64,000 nt of DNA from Campylobacter sp. MIT 12-8780 (GCF_006864535.1 NZ_QHLL01000006.1:62001-126000); one strand, 5' to 3'. Counted from the stretch's first letter, positions 9,293-18,357 are shown. Numbers and translations: made by a program. Notes: generated by a model from the letters alone, not told the origin.

Positions 9293-9921
9293 AGCTCAAA
9301 TATATCTTTAATGCCAACTATCATCATCTTAATGCCAATAGCCATGATAAAAACCTGAGCTATGCGTGAAAAAACATGCAAGATAAGCTTACCGATGATC
9401 CTTTCAATGGTGGCTGCAAAATGAAAGAGTAAAAACATAAAAGCAAAGGCAAGCACTATAGCCCCACAAGCAACAAGCAAGCCTTGATCTTCTGAAGCGA
9501 TGATGGCTGTTGAAAGCGTGCCAGGACCTACAAGCATAGGAAAAGCCATAGGCACAACGCTAGCTCTTAGCAATTCCTTTTCATCTAAGCCTTGATAGTG
9601 TAAAAAATCTTGCTTTTTCGCGCTAAAAAGTAAGCTTTTTGTTGCCATGATGATGAGTATTAATCCTCCAGCAATGCGTAAATCATCAAGGCTTACATTA
9701 AACACATAGCGCATGATAAAAGCACCGCTAAATAAAAATACCATAACGATGATAAAGGCTGTATAAAGTATGTTGCGAAAGAGTTTTTGTCGTATGGACT
9801 TAGCAAGATCAGCTGTCATAGCGATAAATTGAGTAAGATTGCCAAAGGGATTTAAAACCGCAAGTATGGTGATGGAAATGATAAACATACTATAAATTTG
9901 AGATTCTACGCTAGTAAACAC
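9289..9921 (-). CDS. MarC family inner-membrane protein
   Basis: A 210-residue protein with about six membrane segments. MarC features include AVLNPFGNLTQFIAMT near the N terminus and the second half-repeat VPMAFPMLVGPGTLSTAI. The family was once named for multiple antibiotic resistance and some databases call it a NAAT transporter, but the function is not established. It starts four bases after the stop of msrB (both on the minus strand), the same pairing I recall in C. jejuni (Cj1111c-Cj1112c). Confidence 0.85.
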   Translation of the reverse strand: MFTSVESQIYSMFIISITILAVLNPFGNLTQFIAMTADLAKSIRQKLFRNILYTAFIIVMVFLFSGAFIMRYVFNVSLDDLRIAGGLILIIMATKSLLFSAKKQDFLHYQGLDEKELLRASVVPMAFPMLVGPGTLSTAIIASEDQGLLVACGAIVLAFAFMFLLFHFAATIERIIGKLILHVFSRIAQVFIMAIGIKMMIVGIKDIFEL

Positions 9922-9925
9922 GAGC

Positions 9926-10279
9926 TTAATCCTTGATGAAGTCTAAAGAAAGAGAATTCACACAATGTCTAGTATTTTTAGGCGTAAAACCCTCCCCATA
10001 AAAGACATGCCCTAAATGCCCTCCGCATTGTTTACACATAATCTCAGTTCTTATACCATCTTTATCTTGCTGCTTTAAAATAGCCCCTTCATACTCATCA
10101 TCAAAGGCTGCCCAGCCACAATGAGCTGGGAATTTATCCTCGCTTTTATAAAGCTTTGCTCCACAAGCCTTGCATATATACACGCCTTTTTCAAAAAAAT
10201 CATTATAAGCCCCGGTAAAAGGAGCTTCTGTGCCTTTGTGTATGAGTATGTATTCTTCTTCTTTGCTGAGTTTTTTCAT
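9926..10279 (-). CDS. msrB: Peptide-methionine (R)-S-oxide reductase MsrB
   Basis: A 117-residue SelR-domain enzyme that reduces methionine-R-sulfoxide in proteins. It shows the two zinc-binding CxxC pairs (CKAC and CKQC), the CGWAAFD segment and the catalytic cysteine in RHCVNS. There is no signal peptide, so it should act in the cytoplasm. It lacks a fused MsrA domain. The gene is divergent from the DUF455 gene, sharing a 46-base promoter region, and is followed at once by marC. Confidence 0.93.
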   Translation of the reverse strand: MKKLSKEEEYILIHKGTEAPFTGAYNDFFEKGVYICKACGAKLYKSEDKFPAHCGWAAFDDEYEGAILKQQDKDGIRTEIMCKQCGGHLGHVFYGEGFTPKNTRHCVNSLSLDFIKD

Positions 10280-10302
10280 GTTTAAGCCTTAATTTTTTTT
10301 GT

Positions 10303-10308
10303 TATAAT
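10303..10308 (+). promoter_or_regulatory. Sigma70 -10 element (TATAAT) for the DUF455 gene
   Basis: A perfect TATAAT preceded by a T-rich stretch and G lies 18 bases before the start codon at 10326, within the short divergent gap to msrB. It predicts a leader of only about 11 bases. Confidence 0.6.
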
Positions 10309-10325
10309 AGCACAAAGGCAGGCAA

Positions 10326-11135
10326 ATGAATAAGGAATTTTTTAGGAATTTAGAAAATATTTTATATGAGCAGGATTTAAAGCTTAAATTTGAAACTTTT
10401 TTTGATTTTTATGATGATTTTAAAAGAGAGCTTTTTATCTTTGATCATGAATACAAGGCTGTGTTAAAAGACAATATCCACCCAAATTTAAGCGTAAAAA
10501 AGCCTATGAAAATTCGCCGCGTAAGCAAGATAAACTCAAATGAAGCCCTAGCAAAAATGCTTCATTCTATAGCACATATTGAGTATAGTGCTATAAATTT
10601 AGCCCTTGATTCAAGCTACCGCTTTCATGGCTTAGACCTTAGTTTTTATAGGGATTTTCTTAAGATAGCAGATGATGAGATCAAGCATTTTAAGCTTTTA
10701 CAAAGGGCTTTAAGAGAGCTTGGCTTTGAGTATGGGGACTTTGTAGTGCATGATAATTTAGAAGCTGCCCTAAAAGCTACTGCAAACTCACTTAAATACA
10801 GAATGAGCGTAGTGCATAGAGGATTAGAAGCAAGAGGGCTTGATGCTAATCCTTTTGTGGTTAAAAAACTCCAAAGCACCAAGCATGCTCTAAAAACATT
10901 TTTAGAAGAAATTTTAAATACCATCTTAGAAGATGAGATCACTCATGTAAGTATGGGCGACATATGGTGGAAGGCAAGCAAAGATGAAAAAGAAAGCTTT
11001 ATACAAATTTGTGAAAAATTCAAAGAATTTAGCCTAGCTGGCAAGGTGCTAAACACTGAAGCAAGGCTAAAAGCTGGCTTTGATGAAGATGAGCTTAAAG
11101 AGCTTGAAAGCTTTTATCATAATAGGGGATTTTAG
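10326..11135 (+). CDS. DUF455 family ferritin-like protein
   Basis: A 269-residue protein of the DUF455 family, which adopts a four-helix ferritin-like fold and probably binds two metal ions. Candidate ligands are the Glu/His pairs in MLHSIAHIEYSAI, ADDEIKHFKLL, VHRGLEARGLD and LEDEITHVSMGD, spaced as in a diiron site. Its biochemical function is unknown; relatives are compared with tRNA hydroxylase MiaE. It stands at the same place, divergent from msrB, that I recall for C. jejuni Cj1113, but the gene that would be its neighbour (pssA) is separated from it here by a restriction-modification gene. Confidence 0.82.
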   Translation: MNKEFFRNLENILYEQDLKLKFETFFDFYDDFKRELFIFDHEYKAVLKDNIHPNLSVKKPMKIRRVSKINSNEALAKMLHSIAHIEYSAINLALDSSYRFHGLDLSFYRDFLKIADDEIKHFKLLQRALRELGFEYGDFVVHDNLEAALKATANSLKYRMSVVHRGLEARGLDANPFVVKKLQSTKHALKTFLEEILNTILEDEITHVSMGDIWWKASKDEKESFIQICEKFKEFSLAGKVLNTEARLKAGFDEDELKELESFYHNRGF

Positions 11136-11201
11136 CTTGTATTTAATGTAATTTTCAAGCATTAAATTATACAATCACAAAGCAAAAACAAGGAAGAGTA
11201 A

Positions 11202-13688
11202 ATGTATAGTCTAAAAATTCGTGAAGAAGAACTTAAACTTAAAGTCGCAAAGGACTTTTTCTCGAATTTTGACACCACAAAAATCATCGAAAATATAGAC
11301 TTTTGTGTTATACAAAGCGAAAATTTGTTTAAAAACAATGCTTTATTATGGGCTGAAGCAAAAGCTTCAAACAAGGCTGATATCTATGAAAGCTTCGTGC
11401 AACTCATCTTAACCATAGGCAAAGCCAAAATTCACGAAAAACAACTTCCACCCGAGTATCTAGGAGCCTTTGACTCAGAGAAAATCGCCTTTTTACCTTA
11501 CAATGAAATCGCTAATGTCTTTACACAAAATGATTTTAACTGGCAAGTAAGACCCTCAGATCACGAGAGTAAAGAATTTAAGCAACTCTACGCTCAAAGT
11601 AAAGAAATTCTTACTAGAAAAAGCACGATTTTTAACTTTTTTACTAAAGAAAACGAAAAAAACAAAGACTTAGAGCGTTTCATCAAAAATGACTTCATCG
11701 TAGGCTGGGGCAAAGGCGTAAAGATAGGTGTAACCAAAAATAACTTCAATATCATCTATCAACAATGGCTTACAAAGGTAAAACCTAGTATAAAGCTTGA
11801 TTATAAAGATGAAAATGGTAGGATAAAAGAGCTTAATCCAGCGGATTTTTACTTAGCTGATTTGCTTTCTAAGGATAATGAAAGTTTAAAAGATAATTTA
11901 GAAGTTATTTTAAAAAAAGATCATTATGAAAAAACCTTGCCAAATGGCTTTGAGCTTAGTTTTAAATTTAAAGACGAGCAAAAGGCTCATCATGATTTTT
12001 GGCACAACTACGAACGCCCACCACGCAAAGAGGTGCAAAACTACATACTACAAAGACGTGATTTACTCGTGCCTCAAGACATAAGAGAGCGAAAAGGAGC
12101 CTTTTTTACCCCTCAAATTTGGGTGCAAAAAGCTCAAGAATATTTAGCTAAAAGCTTAGGCGAGGATTACCAAGAGGAGTATTTTATCTGGGATTTAGCC
12201 GCTGGCACTGGAAATTTGCTTGCAAATTTACAAAATAAAAAGCAAATTTTTGCCTCAACCCTAGATGAAGCTGATGTAAAGATAATGAAAGATGATGCTA
12301 AAAAGGGCTTAAATAATCTCTTTGAAAAGCATATCTTTCAATTTGACTTTTTAAATGATGAGCTTTTTGATGAAGTAGATAAAAAAGGCAAACTCATCAA
12401 AAAATCAAAAATACCGGATAAATTGCAAGAAATTTTAAAAGATGAGGAAAAAAGAAAAAAATTACTTATCTTTATCAATCCACCTTATGCTGAGGCTACT
12501 TCAGCAACCCAAGTTACAAATACAGGCAAAAATAAAGATGGCGTAGCTATCACAAACAAAACTTACGAAAAATATAAAAATATCATAGGTAAAGCAAGCA
12601 ATGAAATTTTTGCCCAATTTTTTATACGCATTTATAAAGAAATTTCCGGCGCGAAGCTTGGAGAATTTTCAAAGTTGAAAATTCTCCAAGCTTCAAACTT
12701 TTCTACTTTTCGCACCGCCTTCGCAGCGAAGCTGCTTTCTGGCTTCATCTGCCCCGCCGCAACTTTTGATAATGTCAAAGGCGAATTTCCTATTGGCTTT
12801 TTGATTTGGGACTTAGCACAAATTGAGGAATTTAAAAAAGCCAAACTTAGAATTTTTGATAAATATGGCAAGACTTTAGGTAAAAAAACTTTTTACTCAC
12901 ATATAGAAAATCAATCTTTGCAAAAGTGGTGGGTTGGCTTTAAAGATGATGGTAATATTGTAGGATTAATGGTGAGTGCTTCTCCAGACTTTCAACATAA
13001 TGGACAATTAACAATTTTGTCTCAACAACAGGCTAGATATTGTTTAAATATAACAGCAAATAATCTTATTCCTTTTTCAATCTATTTCGCAGTTCGACAC
13101 TGCATAAAAGCAACTTGGCTCAATGATAGAGATCAGTTTTTATACCCAAAAGATGAATGGAAAAAAGATAAGGAATTTCATAACGACTGCCTAGCTTTTA
13201 CTCTTTTTCACGGACAAAACCGCATAAGCTCAAAAGAAGGAGCAAATCATTTTATACCCTTTGATGAAAATGAGATTAGGGCAAAGGATAGCTTTAGCTC
13301 TCATTTTATGTTTGACTTTATGAATGCCAAGATAACAAGCAATGGGATTTTTAATCAAGATTTTATCCCTTCAAAGCCTTTGAAATTTAGCAAAGAAGCA
13401 AAAGCTGTTTTTGAAGCTGGCAAAGAGCTTTTTAGCTATTATCACGAGCAAGAATTCACCACCAAAGCACACAAAGGCGATTTTGCCTATCTTAACGAAT
13501 ATAACGCTAATGCTTCTCTTTATAATATAAAAGCATATTTTCAAGGCTTTAATGACAAAGGCAAAATGAACTCAAAAAGTCTAAATCCTGAGTATAACGC
13601 TCGTTTAAGCACGCTGAAAAATAAGCTTGAAATTTTAGCTCAAAAAATCGCTCTTAAAGTCTATGAATATGGCTTTTTAAAAGAATGA
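11202..13688 (+). CDS. Type IIG-like restriction/DNA adenine methyltransferase fusion
   Basis: An 828-residue protein. Near residues 33-54 an Asp then WAEAKA fit a PD-(D/E)xK nuclease core, followed by LILTIGKAK. The middle is an N6-adenine methyltransferase with the SAM-binding WDLAAGTGNLL near residue 335 and the catalytic NPPY at residues 426-429. The last ~250 residues are likely a target-recognition region. This layout (nuclease, methylase, recognition) is that of single-chain type IIG enzymes; recognition sequence unknown. It starts after AAGGAAGAGTAA and lies alone between DUF455 and pssA, which I recall as neighbours in C. jejuni, so it is probably acquired. A 42-base perfect palindrome lies inside it. 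Whether it cleaves DNA is inferred. Confidence 0.82.
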   Translation: MYSLKIREEELKLKVAKDFFSNFDTTKIIENIDFCVIQSENLFKNNALLWAEAKASNKADIYESFVQLILTIGKAKIHEKQLPPEYLGAFDSEKIAFLPYNEIANVFTQNDFNWQVRPSDHESKEFKQLYAQSKEILTRKSTIFNFFTKENEKNKDLERFIKNDFIVGWGKGVKIGVTKNNFNIIYQQWLTKVKPSIKLDYKDENGRIKELNPADFYLADLLSKDNESLKDNLEVILKKDHYEKTLPNGFELSFKFKDEQKAHHDFWHNYERPPRKEVQNYILQRRDLLVPQDIRERKGAFFTPQIWVQKAQEYLAKSLGEDYQEEYFIWDLAAGTGNLLANLQNKKQIFASTLDEADVKIMKDDAKKGLNNLFEKHIFQFDFLNDELFDEVDKKGKLIKKSKIPDKLQEILKDEEKRKKLLIFINPPYAEATSATQVTNTGKNKDGVAITNKTYEKYKNIIGKASNEIFAQFFIRIYKEISGAKLGEFSKLKILQASNFSTFRTAFAAKLLSGFICPAATFDNVKGEFPIGFLIWDLAQIEEFKKAKLRIFDKYGKTLGKKTFYSHIENQSLQKWWVGFKDDGNIVGLMVSASPDFQHNGQLTILSQQQARYCLNITANNLIPFSIYFAVRHCIKATWLNDRDQFLYPKDEWKKDKEFHNDCLAFTLFHGQNRISSKEGANHFIPFDENEIRAKDSFSSHFMFDFMNAKITSNGIFNQDFIPSKPLKFSKEAKAVFEAGKELFSYYHEQEFTTKAHKGDFAYLNEYNANASLYNIKAYFQGFNDKGKMNSKSLNPEYNARLSTLKNKLEILAQKIALKVYEYGFLKE
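12653..12694. repeat. 42-base near-perfect palindrome inside a coding region
   Basis: Two 20-base arms (12653-12672 and 12675-12694) are exact reverse complements with only AG between them. It is in frame within the methyltransferase part of the restriction gene and codes for AKLGEFSKLKILQAS without a stop. A second smaller set of palindromes (CTTCG-CAG-CGAAG at 12719-12731, overlapping GCAGC-GAA-GCTGC at 12724-12736) follows. No second copy of the 42-mer was noticed in the window. Confidence 0.9.
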
Positions 13689-14417
13689 TTAGTCTTTTTT
13701 TAGTCTTTTAAATTTGGTAAGCAAATTCCAAATCGCCCGTAAAATTCCATAAAATACATACACGCTTACGATAAGAAGTATGCTTTCAAGTGTGAAAAGA
13801 TAGAGCATTGAAAAAACTAAGATGAGTAAAACTAAGACTTTAAGCATATTTGCTTTACTTAAATCCATCTTTTTAAAACTTGGGTAGCGGATATTGCTTA
13901 CCATTAAAAACGCAAGCATGAGTTGCAAGCATAAAAACACGATCTCATAAGGCTTTAGCCACTCATAGCTTAAAAAAGCATGGGTATAAATTGCACTTAC
14001 AATAGCAGCTGTTGGTATGGGAAGTCCTATAAAAACTGAAGGTTCATAAGTGCCTGTGGTGACATTAAAGCGAGCAAGTCTAATAGCTCCAAAGACAATA
14101 AAAAAGCCTGTGATTAAAGAACCTATTTTGCCGTATTCATATCCAAAACTTACATAAAACAGCACAGCCGGAGCTACACCAAAAGCGACAAGATCAGCCA
14201 AAGAGTCAAACTCAACACCAAATTTAGAAGTGGTATTTGTAAGTCTTGCGACGCGTCCATCAAGTCCATCAAAAACGAGGGCTAAAAAGATATAAAACAC
14301 TGCAAATTTAAAGTTTGAATTGATCGAAGAGATGATAGAAATCACTCCACAAAAGCACGATGCGGCTGTGAAAAGGTTTGGCAGGATATAGCTAAGCTGA
14401 GGTTTGTGTTCTTGCAT
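13689..14417 (-). CDS. pssA: CDP-diacylglycerol-serine O-phosphatidyltransferase
   Basis: A 242-residue inner-membrane enzyme that makes phosphatidylserine from CDP-diacylglycerol and serine, the precursor of phosphatidylethanolamine. The CDP-alcohol phosphotransferase motif is complete: DGLDGRVAR, then eight residues, G, three residues, D, three residues, D (GVEFDSLAD). About six to seven hydrophobic segments follow. It directly abuts the stop of the restriction gene on the other strand. The Psd-related gene lies 11 bases upstream in the same direction, giving a phospholipid gene pair. Confidence 0.93.
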   Translation of the reverse strand: MQEHKPQLSYILPNLFTAASCFCGVISIISSINSNFKFAVFYIFLALVFDGLDGRVARLTNTTSKFGVEFDSLADLVAFGVAPAVLFYVSFGYEYGKIGSLITGFFIVFGAIRLARFNVTTGTYEPSVFIGLPIPTAAIVSAIYTHAFLSYEWLKPYEIVFLCLQLMLAFLMVSNIRYPSFKKMDLSKANMLKVLVLLILVFSMLYLFTLESILLIVSVYVFYGILRAIWNLLTKFKRLKKD

Positions 14418-14428
14418 AATTTAAACCT

Positions 14429-15043
14429 TTAAGAAAGATAGCCAAGCAAAGTGCAAGCTTTAAGCTCATCGCCTACACCCACGAGCAAACGAGTATCTTT
14501 TGGCAAAAGCAAGCTTATTGTGCCATTAAGCGTAAAGCCTAGCTCCTCGCCGGCTTGATAGCTTTCTTTAAGATTGTCAATTTTAATGCTTCTATCTAAG
14601 GAACCAGCACAAATTCGCGTAGCTAGCAAATGTTTTTCTTGCTTAGCGAGTATAAAAATACGTTCATTAAGGCTTTTGCTTAGCTCAAAACTTGAAGGCA
14701 GGAAAAGCCCATGCCTTGTTTTAATCTCTTGCACCTGCAAAGCTGCGCTTGTATAAATTACACCAGCTTCATAAAGCAGGTTTTTAATATCAAGTTCTAT
14801 GCACTCGCCCAAATCCTTATGTGTGATATTTTTTATCGCGATGATTTTACCATCAATTGGAGCTAAGACGGCTTTTTTATCCATACAAACAAGCTCTCTT
14901 GAAGGCTTTCTGTGGATAAAAAAAAGTGCAAGTAAGATAAAAAATAATAGCCAAGAAAAACGCCAAAAAATCCATACCACCACAAATACAACAACAGCAG
15001 TGATAAGTAAAACAAAGGCTGATTTTACAAGGCTTATTTTCAT
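14429..15043 (-). CDS. psd: Phosphatidylserine decarboxylase-related membrane protein
   Basis: A 204-residue protein with an N-terminal hydrophobic hairpin (residues ~10-45) and a Psd-like domain (APIDGKIIAIKNI, then GFTLNGTISLLLP). The true decarboxylase self-cleaves at a conserved LGST/GS site to form a pyruvoyl group. Here the aligned stretch reads LNGT, so the serine appears replaced by glycine. The gene position between ftsH and pssA supports a phospholipid role, and a C. jejuni homologue occupies the same place. Catalytic activity is therefore uncertain; it may be a degenerate or repurposed relative. Its ATG overlaps the ftsH stop by one base. Confidence 0.72.
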   Translation of the reverse strand: MKISLVKSAFVLLITAVVVFVVVWIFWRFSWLLFFILLALFFIHRKPSRELVCMDKKAVLAPIDGKIIAIKNITHKDLGECIELDIKNLLYEAGVIYTSAALQVQEIKTRHGLFLPSSFELSKSLNERIFILAKQEKHLLATRICAGSLDRSIKIDNLKESYQAGEELGFTLNGTISLLLPKDTRLLVGVGDELKACTLLGYLS

Positions 15044-16974
15044 TATTTTATATCTTTGCTTTCTTGCTCTTGTAAGCGGGTTGGCATATCATTTTCGAGT
15101 TCATAATTTTTAATGATCTCTCTAACCTTAGTACCTTCTATAGTCTCTTCTTCATAAAGAGCACTTACCATGGTTTCTATGGCTCCTTTATATGCGCTAA
15201 GTGTTTCTAAGACACCTTTATATCTTTCATCAAGCGTCTTTTTGACATAATCATCTAAACTCTCAGCCATTTTATCTGAATAATCTTTTATAGTTTGTCC
15301 GCCATTTAAAAAAACATTTCTTTGCTTTTCAAGCACCATAAGTCCAGCGATTTCACTCATTCCATACATAGAAATCATGGCTTTTATGATATCAGTAGCG
15401 CGCTCTAAATCATTACTTGCTCCAGTTGAAATTTCACCAATAAAGACTTGTTCGGCTGCTCTTCCGCCTAAAAGCACATCAACTTCAGCTAAAAGCTCGT
15501 GTTTTTGCATTAAAAATTTATTTTCTTCTGGAGTATTTAGAGTATAGCCAAGTGCAGCTAAGCCTCTTGGGATGACTGAAACCTTGCTGACTTTTTTTGC
15601 ACCCTTAGTTGTCTCAGCAATTAGCGCATGTCCACACTCATGATAAGTCACGATTTTTTTCTCTTTTTCGTTGATACGGCGAGATTTTTTCTCAAGTCCA
15701 GCTATGGCTCTTTCTACGGCTTCGATTAAGTCTTTTTGCTCGACATATTTTTTACTATCTCGTCCAGCTAAAAGTGCAGCTTCATTGATGATATTTGCTA
15801 GATCAGCTCCAGCAAGCCCAGCTGTAAGGCGTGCAACATCTTCAACCTTAACTTCAGGTGATATTTTAACATCTTTCATATGCACGCGTAAAATATCACA
15901 ACGTCCCTTAAAATCAGGCTTATCAACAAGCACTTGTCTGTCAAAGCGTCCCGGTCTAAGCAAAGCTGCGTCTAATACTTCAGGACGATTGGTTGCGGCT
16001 AAAACGATCACAGGTGAGCTTTCTGTGCCAAAGCCGTCCATTTCAGCTAAGAGTTGATTTAAGGTTTGTTCTCTTTCATCATTACCACCCATAGCAGCGC
16101 CAACTGCACGGCTTTTACCGATAGCATCGATTTCGTCGATAAAAACGATAGCTGGAGCTTCTTTTTTGGCATTTTCAAACAAATCTCTCACACGAGATGC
16201 GCCCACACCCACAAACATTTCTATAAAGCTTGATCCGCTTACACTGAAAAATGGCACATCAGCTTCTCCAGCAACTGCTTTTGCAAGCAAGGTTTTACCA
16301 GTTCCAGGAGGCCCAACGAGTAAAAGTCCTTTAGGAATTTTAGCGCCTAAGTTGATATATCTTTCAGGATATTTTAAAAAATCAACGATTTCTTTTACCT
16401 CTTCTTTAGCTTCTTCAACACCGGCTACATCGTTAAATTTAACCTTTGGTTTTTCTGAATTGACAAGTTTTTTAGAGCTTCCTATGCCAAGTATTGAGCT
16501 TCCCATATTTTTTTGCATTCTTGAGGCTAAGAACATCCAAATTCCAAAGAAAATGAAGATCGGTAAAACCCAAGAAAAGAGCAAATCAGTAAACCAATTG
16601 CTTTCAGAATACGCTCCATAAGAGATATTTTTGCTATCAAGCAAGGCGATGAAGCTTGGATCATTGCCTACCTTTTTGGCTACATAAAGCACATTTTGTT
16701 TGGAAAGGGCTTTAACACTTGTTTGTCCTATGCTTACTTGAGCGATTTGGTTGTTTTCTACAAGTCTTTTAAGCTCAGAATAAGGCACATTTTGTGTGCT
16801 ACTTGCTCCGGCTAAACTGCCACCTTCGCCACCCATTATAGAGCCACTATCTACAAAGCTTTTAAATAAAAATATAGCAACAAGGGCAAAAATCGCAAAG
16901 AGAAAAATTGGATTTTTGTTAAAAAAATTGTTGCTATTGTTGTTATTTTTTTGATTTGGATTATTTTCGTTCAT
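15043..16974 (-). CDS. ftsH: ATP-dependent zinc metalloprotease FtsH
   Basis: A 643-residue membrane-anchored AAA+ protease that degrades misfolded membrane proteins and regulators. Two membrane segments (near residues 25-40 and 135-150) flank a periplasmic domain. The AAA module has Walker A GPPGTGKTLLAKA, Walker B IVFIDEIDAIG and the arginine-finger region RPGRFDRQ. The protease active site is HECGH. The asparagine-rich N terminus (NPNQKNNNNSNN) is a local oddity. It is preceded directly by prmA with no gap, in the order I recall for C. jejuni. Confidence 0.97.
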   Translation of the reverse strand: MNENNPNQKNNNNSNNFFNKNPIFLFAIFALVAIFLFKSFVDSGSIMGGEGGSLAGASSTQNVPYSELKRLVENNQIAQVSIGQTSVKALSKQNVLYVAKKVGNDPSFIALLDSKNISYGAYSESNWFTDLLFSWVLPIFIFFGIWMFLASRMQKNMGSSILGIGSSKKLVNSEKPKVKFNDVAGVEEAKEEVKEIVDFLKYPERYINLGAKIPKGLLLVGPPGTGKTLLAKAVAGEADVPFFSVSGSSFIEMFVGVGASRVRDLFENAKKEAPAIVFIDEIDAIGKSRAVGAAMGGNDEREQTLNQLLAEMDGFGTESSPVIVLAATNRPEVLDAALLRPGRFDRQVLVDKPDFKGRCDILRVHMKDVKISPEVKVEDVARLTAGLAGADLANIINEAALLAGRDSKKYVEQKDLIEAVERAIAGLEKKSRRINEKEKKIVTYHECGHALIAETTKGAKKVSKVSVIPRGLAALGYTLNTPEENKFLMQKHELLAEVDVLLGGRAAEQVFIGEISTGASNDLERATDIIKAMISMYGMSEIAGLMVLEKQRNVFLNGGQTIKDYSDKMAESLDDYVKKTLDERYKGVLETLSAYKGAIETMVSALYEEETIEGTKVREIIKNYELENDMPTRLQEQESKDIK

Positions 16975-17808
16975 TTATCTTTCCTTTTGATATACCAAAC
17001 TGAGCCATTCGTTATTTTTAAGGCTTGTAATAGGCTTTAAATTTACAAATGCTTGCTTAATTCTTTCTTCGTGTTTATCTAAAATCCCAGAAAGAATTAA
17101 ATAAGCATTTATTTTAAGGCTTTCTTGCAGGTTTTTTGCAAGGCTCAAGATGATATCAGCGACTAAATTTGCAACGATTAAGTCATATTTTTCTTTTGTA
17201 TCGCTAAGAGAACCTTGCCAAATGCGTTGAAAACCTACTTGATTGAGTTTGGCATTATTTAAGCTACTTTCAACGGCGATTTCATCAGTATCACAAGCCT
17301 CAACCTTACATCCGAGTTTAGCTAAAATAATGCTTAAAATTCCACTTCCACAGCCTACATCAAGGACTTTCATATCTTTTTTGGCGTATTGTTGCAAGAG
17401 CTGTATGCAAGAATGTGTGCTTTCGTGGTGTCCAGAGCCAAAGGCAAGAGCTGGATCGATTTGTATATTTATCAATCCTTTTTTGCTTTCCTGCCAAGAG
17501 CTGTGTATATAAAAATTATCAATTTGTATTGCAGCGACGCTTTTTTTGTATTCTTCTATCCAGTTTTTGTTTTCTTTTTGTTCAAATTTGCTTTCAAGAT
17601 TGATCGTTGTGTTTTTTTGTTGTTCTAGTTTGCTTTTAAGAAGAAAAATAGCATCTATGATATCGCTTAAATCTTCATCTGATCGTATATAAAAGCCACC
17701 ATCTTTTTCTTCAAGGGCGTCTATTCCAAGTTCGAAGATAAAGTCGGTGAATATATTTTTATAGACTTCATCAACCTTAAAGAAAAATTCATTATAATGA
17801 TTTTGCAT
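16975..17808 (-). CDS. prmA: Ribosomal protein L11 methyltransferase
   Basis: A 277-residue SAM-dependent methyltransferase that modifies ribosomal protein L11. The SAM-binding motif I is VLDVGCGSGILSIILAK, preceded by the family-typical DPALAFGSGHHEST segment, and the catalytic-region motif is DLIVANLVADII. It sits between cheY and ftsH; its stop codon adjoins the ftsH start, so translation may be coupled. Confidence 0.93.
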   Translation of the reverse strand: MQNHYNEFFFKVDEVYKNIFTDFIFELGIDALEEKDGGFYIRSDEDLSDIIDAIFLLKSKLEQQKNTTINLESKFEQKENKNWIEEYKKSVAAIQIDNFYIHSSWQESKKGLINIQIDPALAFGSGHHESTHSCIQLLQQYAKKDMKVLDVGCGSGILSIILAKLGCKVEACDTDEIAVESSLNNAKLNQVGFQRIWQGSLSDTKEKYDLIVANLVADIILSLAKNLQESLKINAYLILSGILDKHEERIKQAFVNLKPITSLKNNEWLSLVYQKER

Positions 17809-17826
17809 TCAAAAAGCTGTCTTTTC

Positions 17827-18231
17827 TTATTCGGCTGGGGTGCTTGAGCCTGTGCCTAAAACATCTTCTAGTTTTTCTTTAAGAATTTGCGGAGTGAAAG
17901 GCTTAACGATATAATTATTTACCCCAGCTTTTAAAGCTGTGATAACTTCAGCTTTTCCGCCTTCTGTAGTAACCATGATGATAGGCATATCTTCGTATTT
18001 TTTTTCAGCACGAATTTTTTTGACAAGATCAAGCCCATTCATTTCAGGCATGTTCCAATCAGTAATCACAACTTTTACATCATCATTTTTGCTGAGTAAG
18101 TCCCAAGCTTCAACGCCATGCTCAGCTTCTAAAACTTCGCTGTGTCCTAGTTTTTCTAGCGTGTTTTTAATGATCCTTCTCATCGTAGAGCTATCATCAA
18201 CAACTAACAATTTCACGACTTGTCCTTTCAA
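17827..18231 (-). CDS. cheY: Chemotaxis response regulator CheY
   Basis: A 134-residue single-domain response regulator that binds the flagellar motor switch when phosphorylated by CheA. The acidic pocket residues (VVDDS), the phosphoacceptor aspartate in ITDWNMPEMNG, the conserved threonine in VTTEG and the lysine in VKPF are all present. It has no output domain. It starts after AAGGACAAG and has a 126-base upstream gap with an AT-rich promoter-like region. It separates the pgl locus from prmA-ftsH, as in C. jejuni. Confidence 0.95.
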   Translation of the reverse strand: MKGQVVKLLVVDDSSTMRRIIKNTLEKLGHSEVLEAEHGVEAWDLLSKNDDVKVVITDWNMPEMNGLDLVKKIRAEKKYEDMPIIMVTTEGGKAEVITALKAGVNNYIVKPFTPQILKEKLEDVLGTGSSTPAE

Positions 18232-18357
18232 ATTTTAAACGATTATACAAAAACTTTTGTGTATTTTACCCTTTTTAAGCTTATTTCAAGTTAAAAAGCG
18301 AAGACAAAGTATAACATTTTTTTCTTTATTTTTAAATTAATAAAACAAAAATTTGTT

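Noticed and set aside
16166-16621. Long plus-strand open frame (151 codons) over ftsH
   Set aside because: It lies wholly antisense to the strongly supported ftsH gene, has no family features and no ribosome-binding site; similar frames at 15671-16057 are shadows too.
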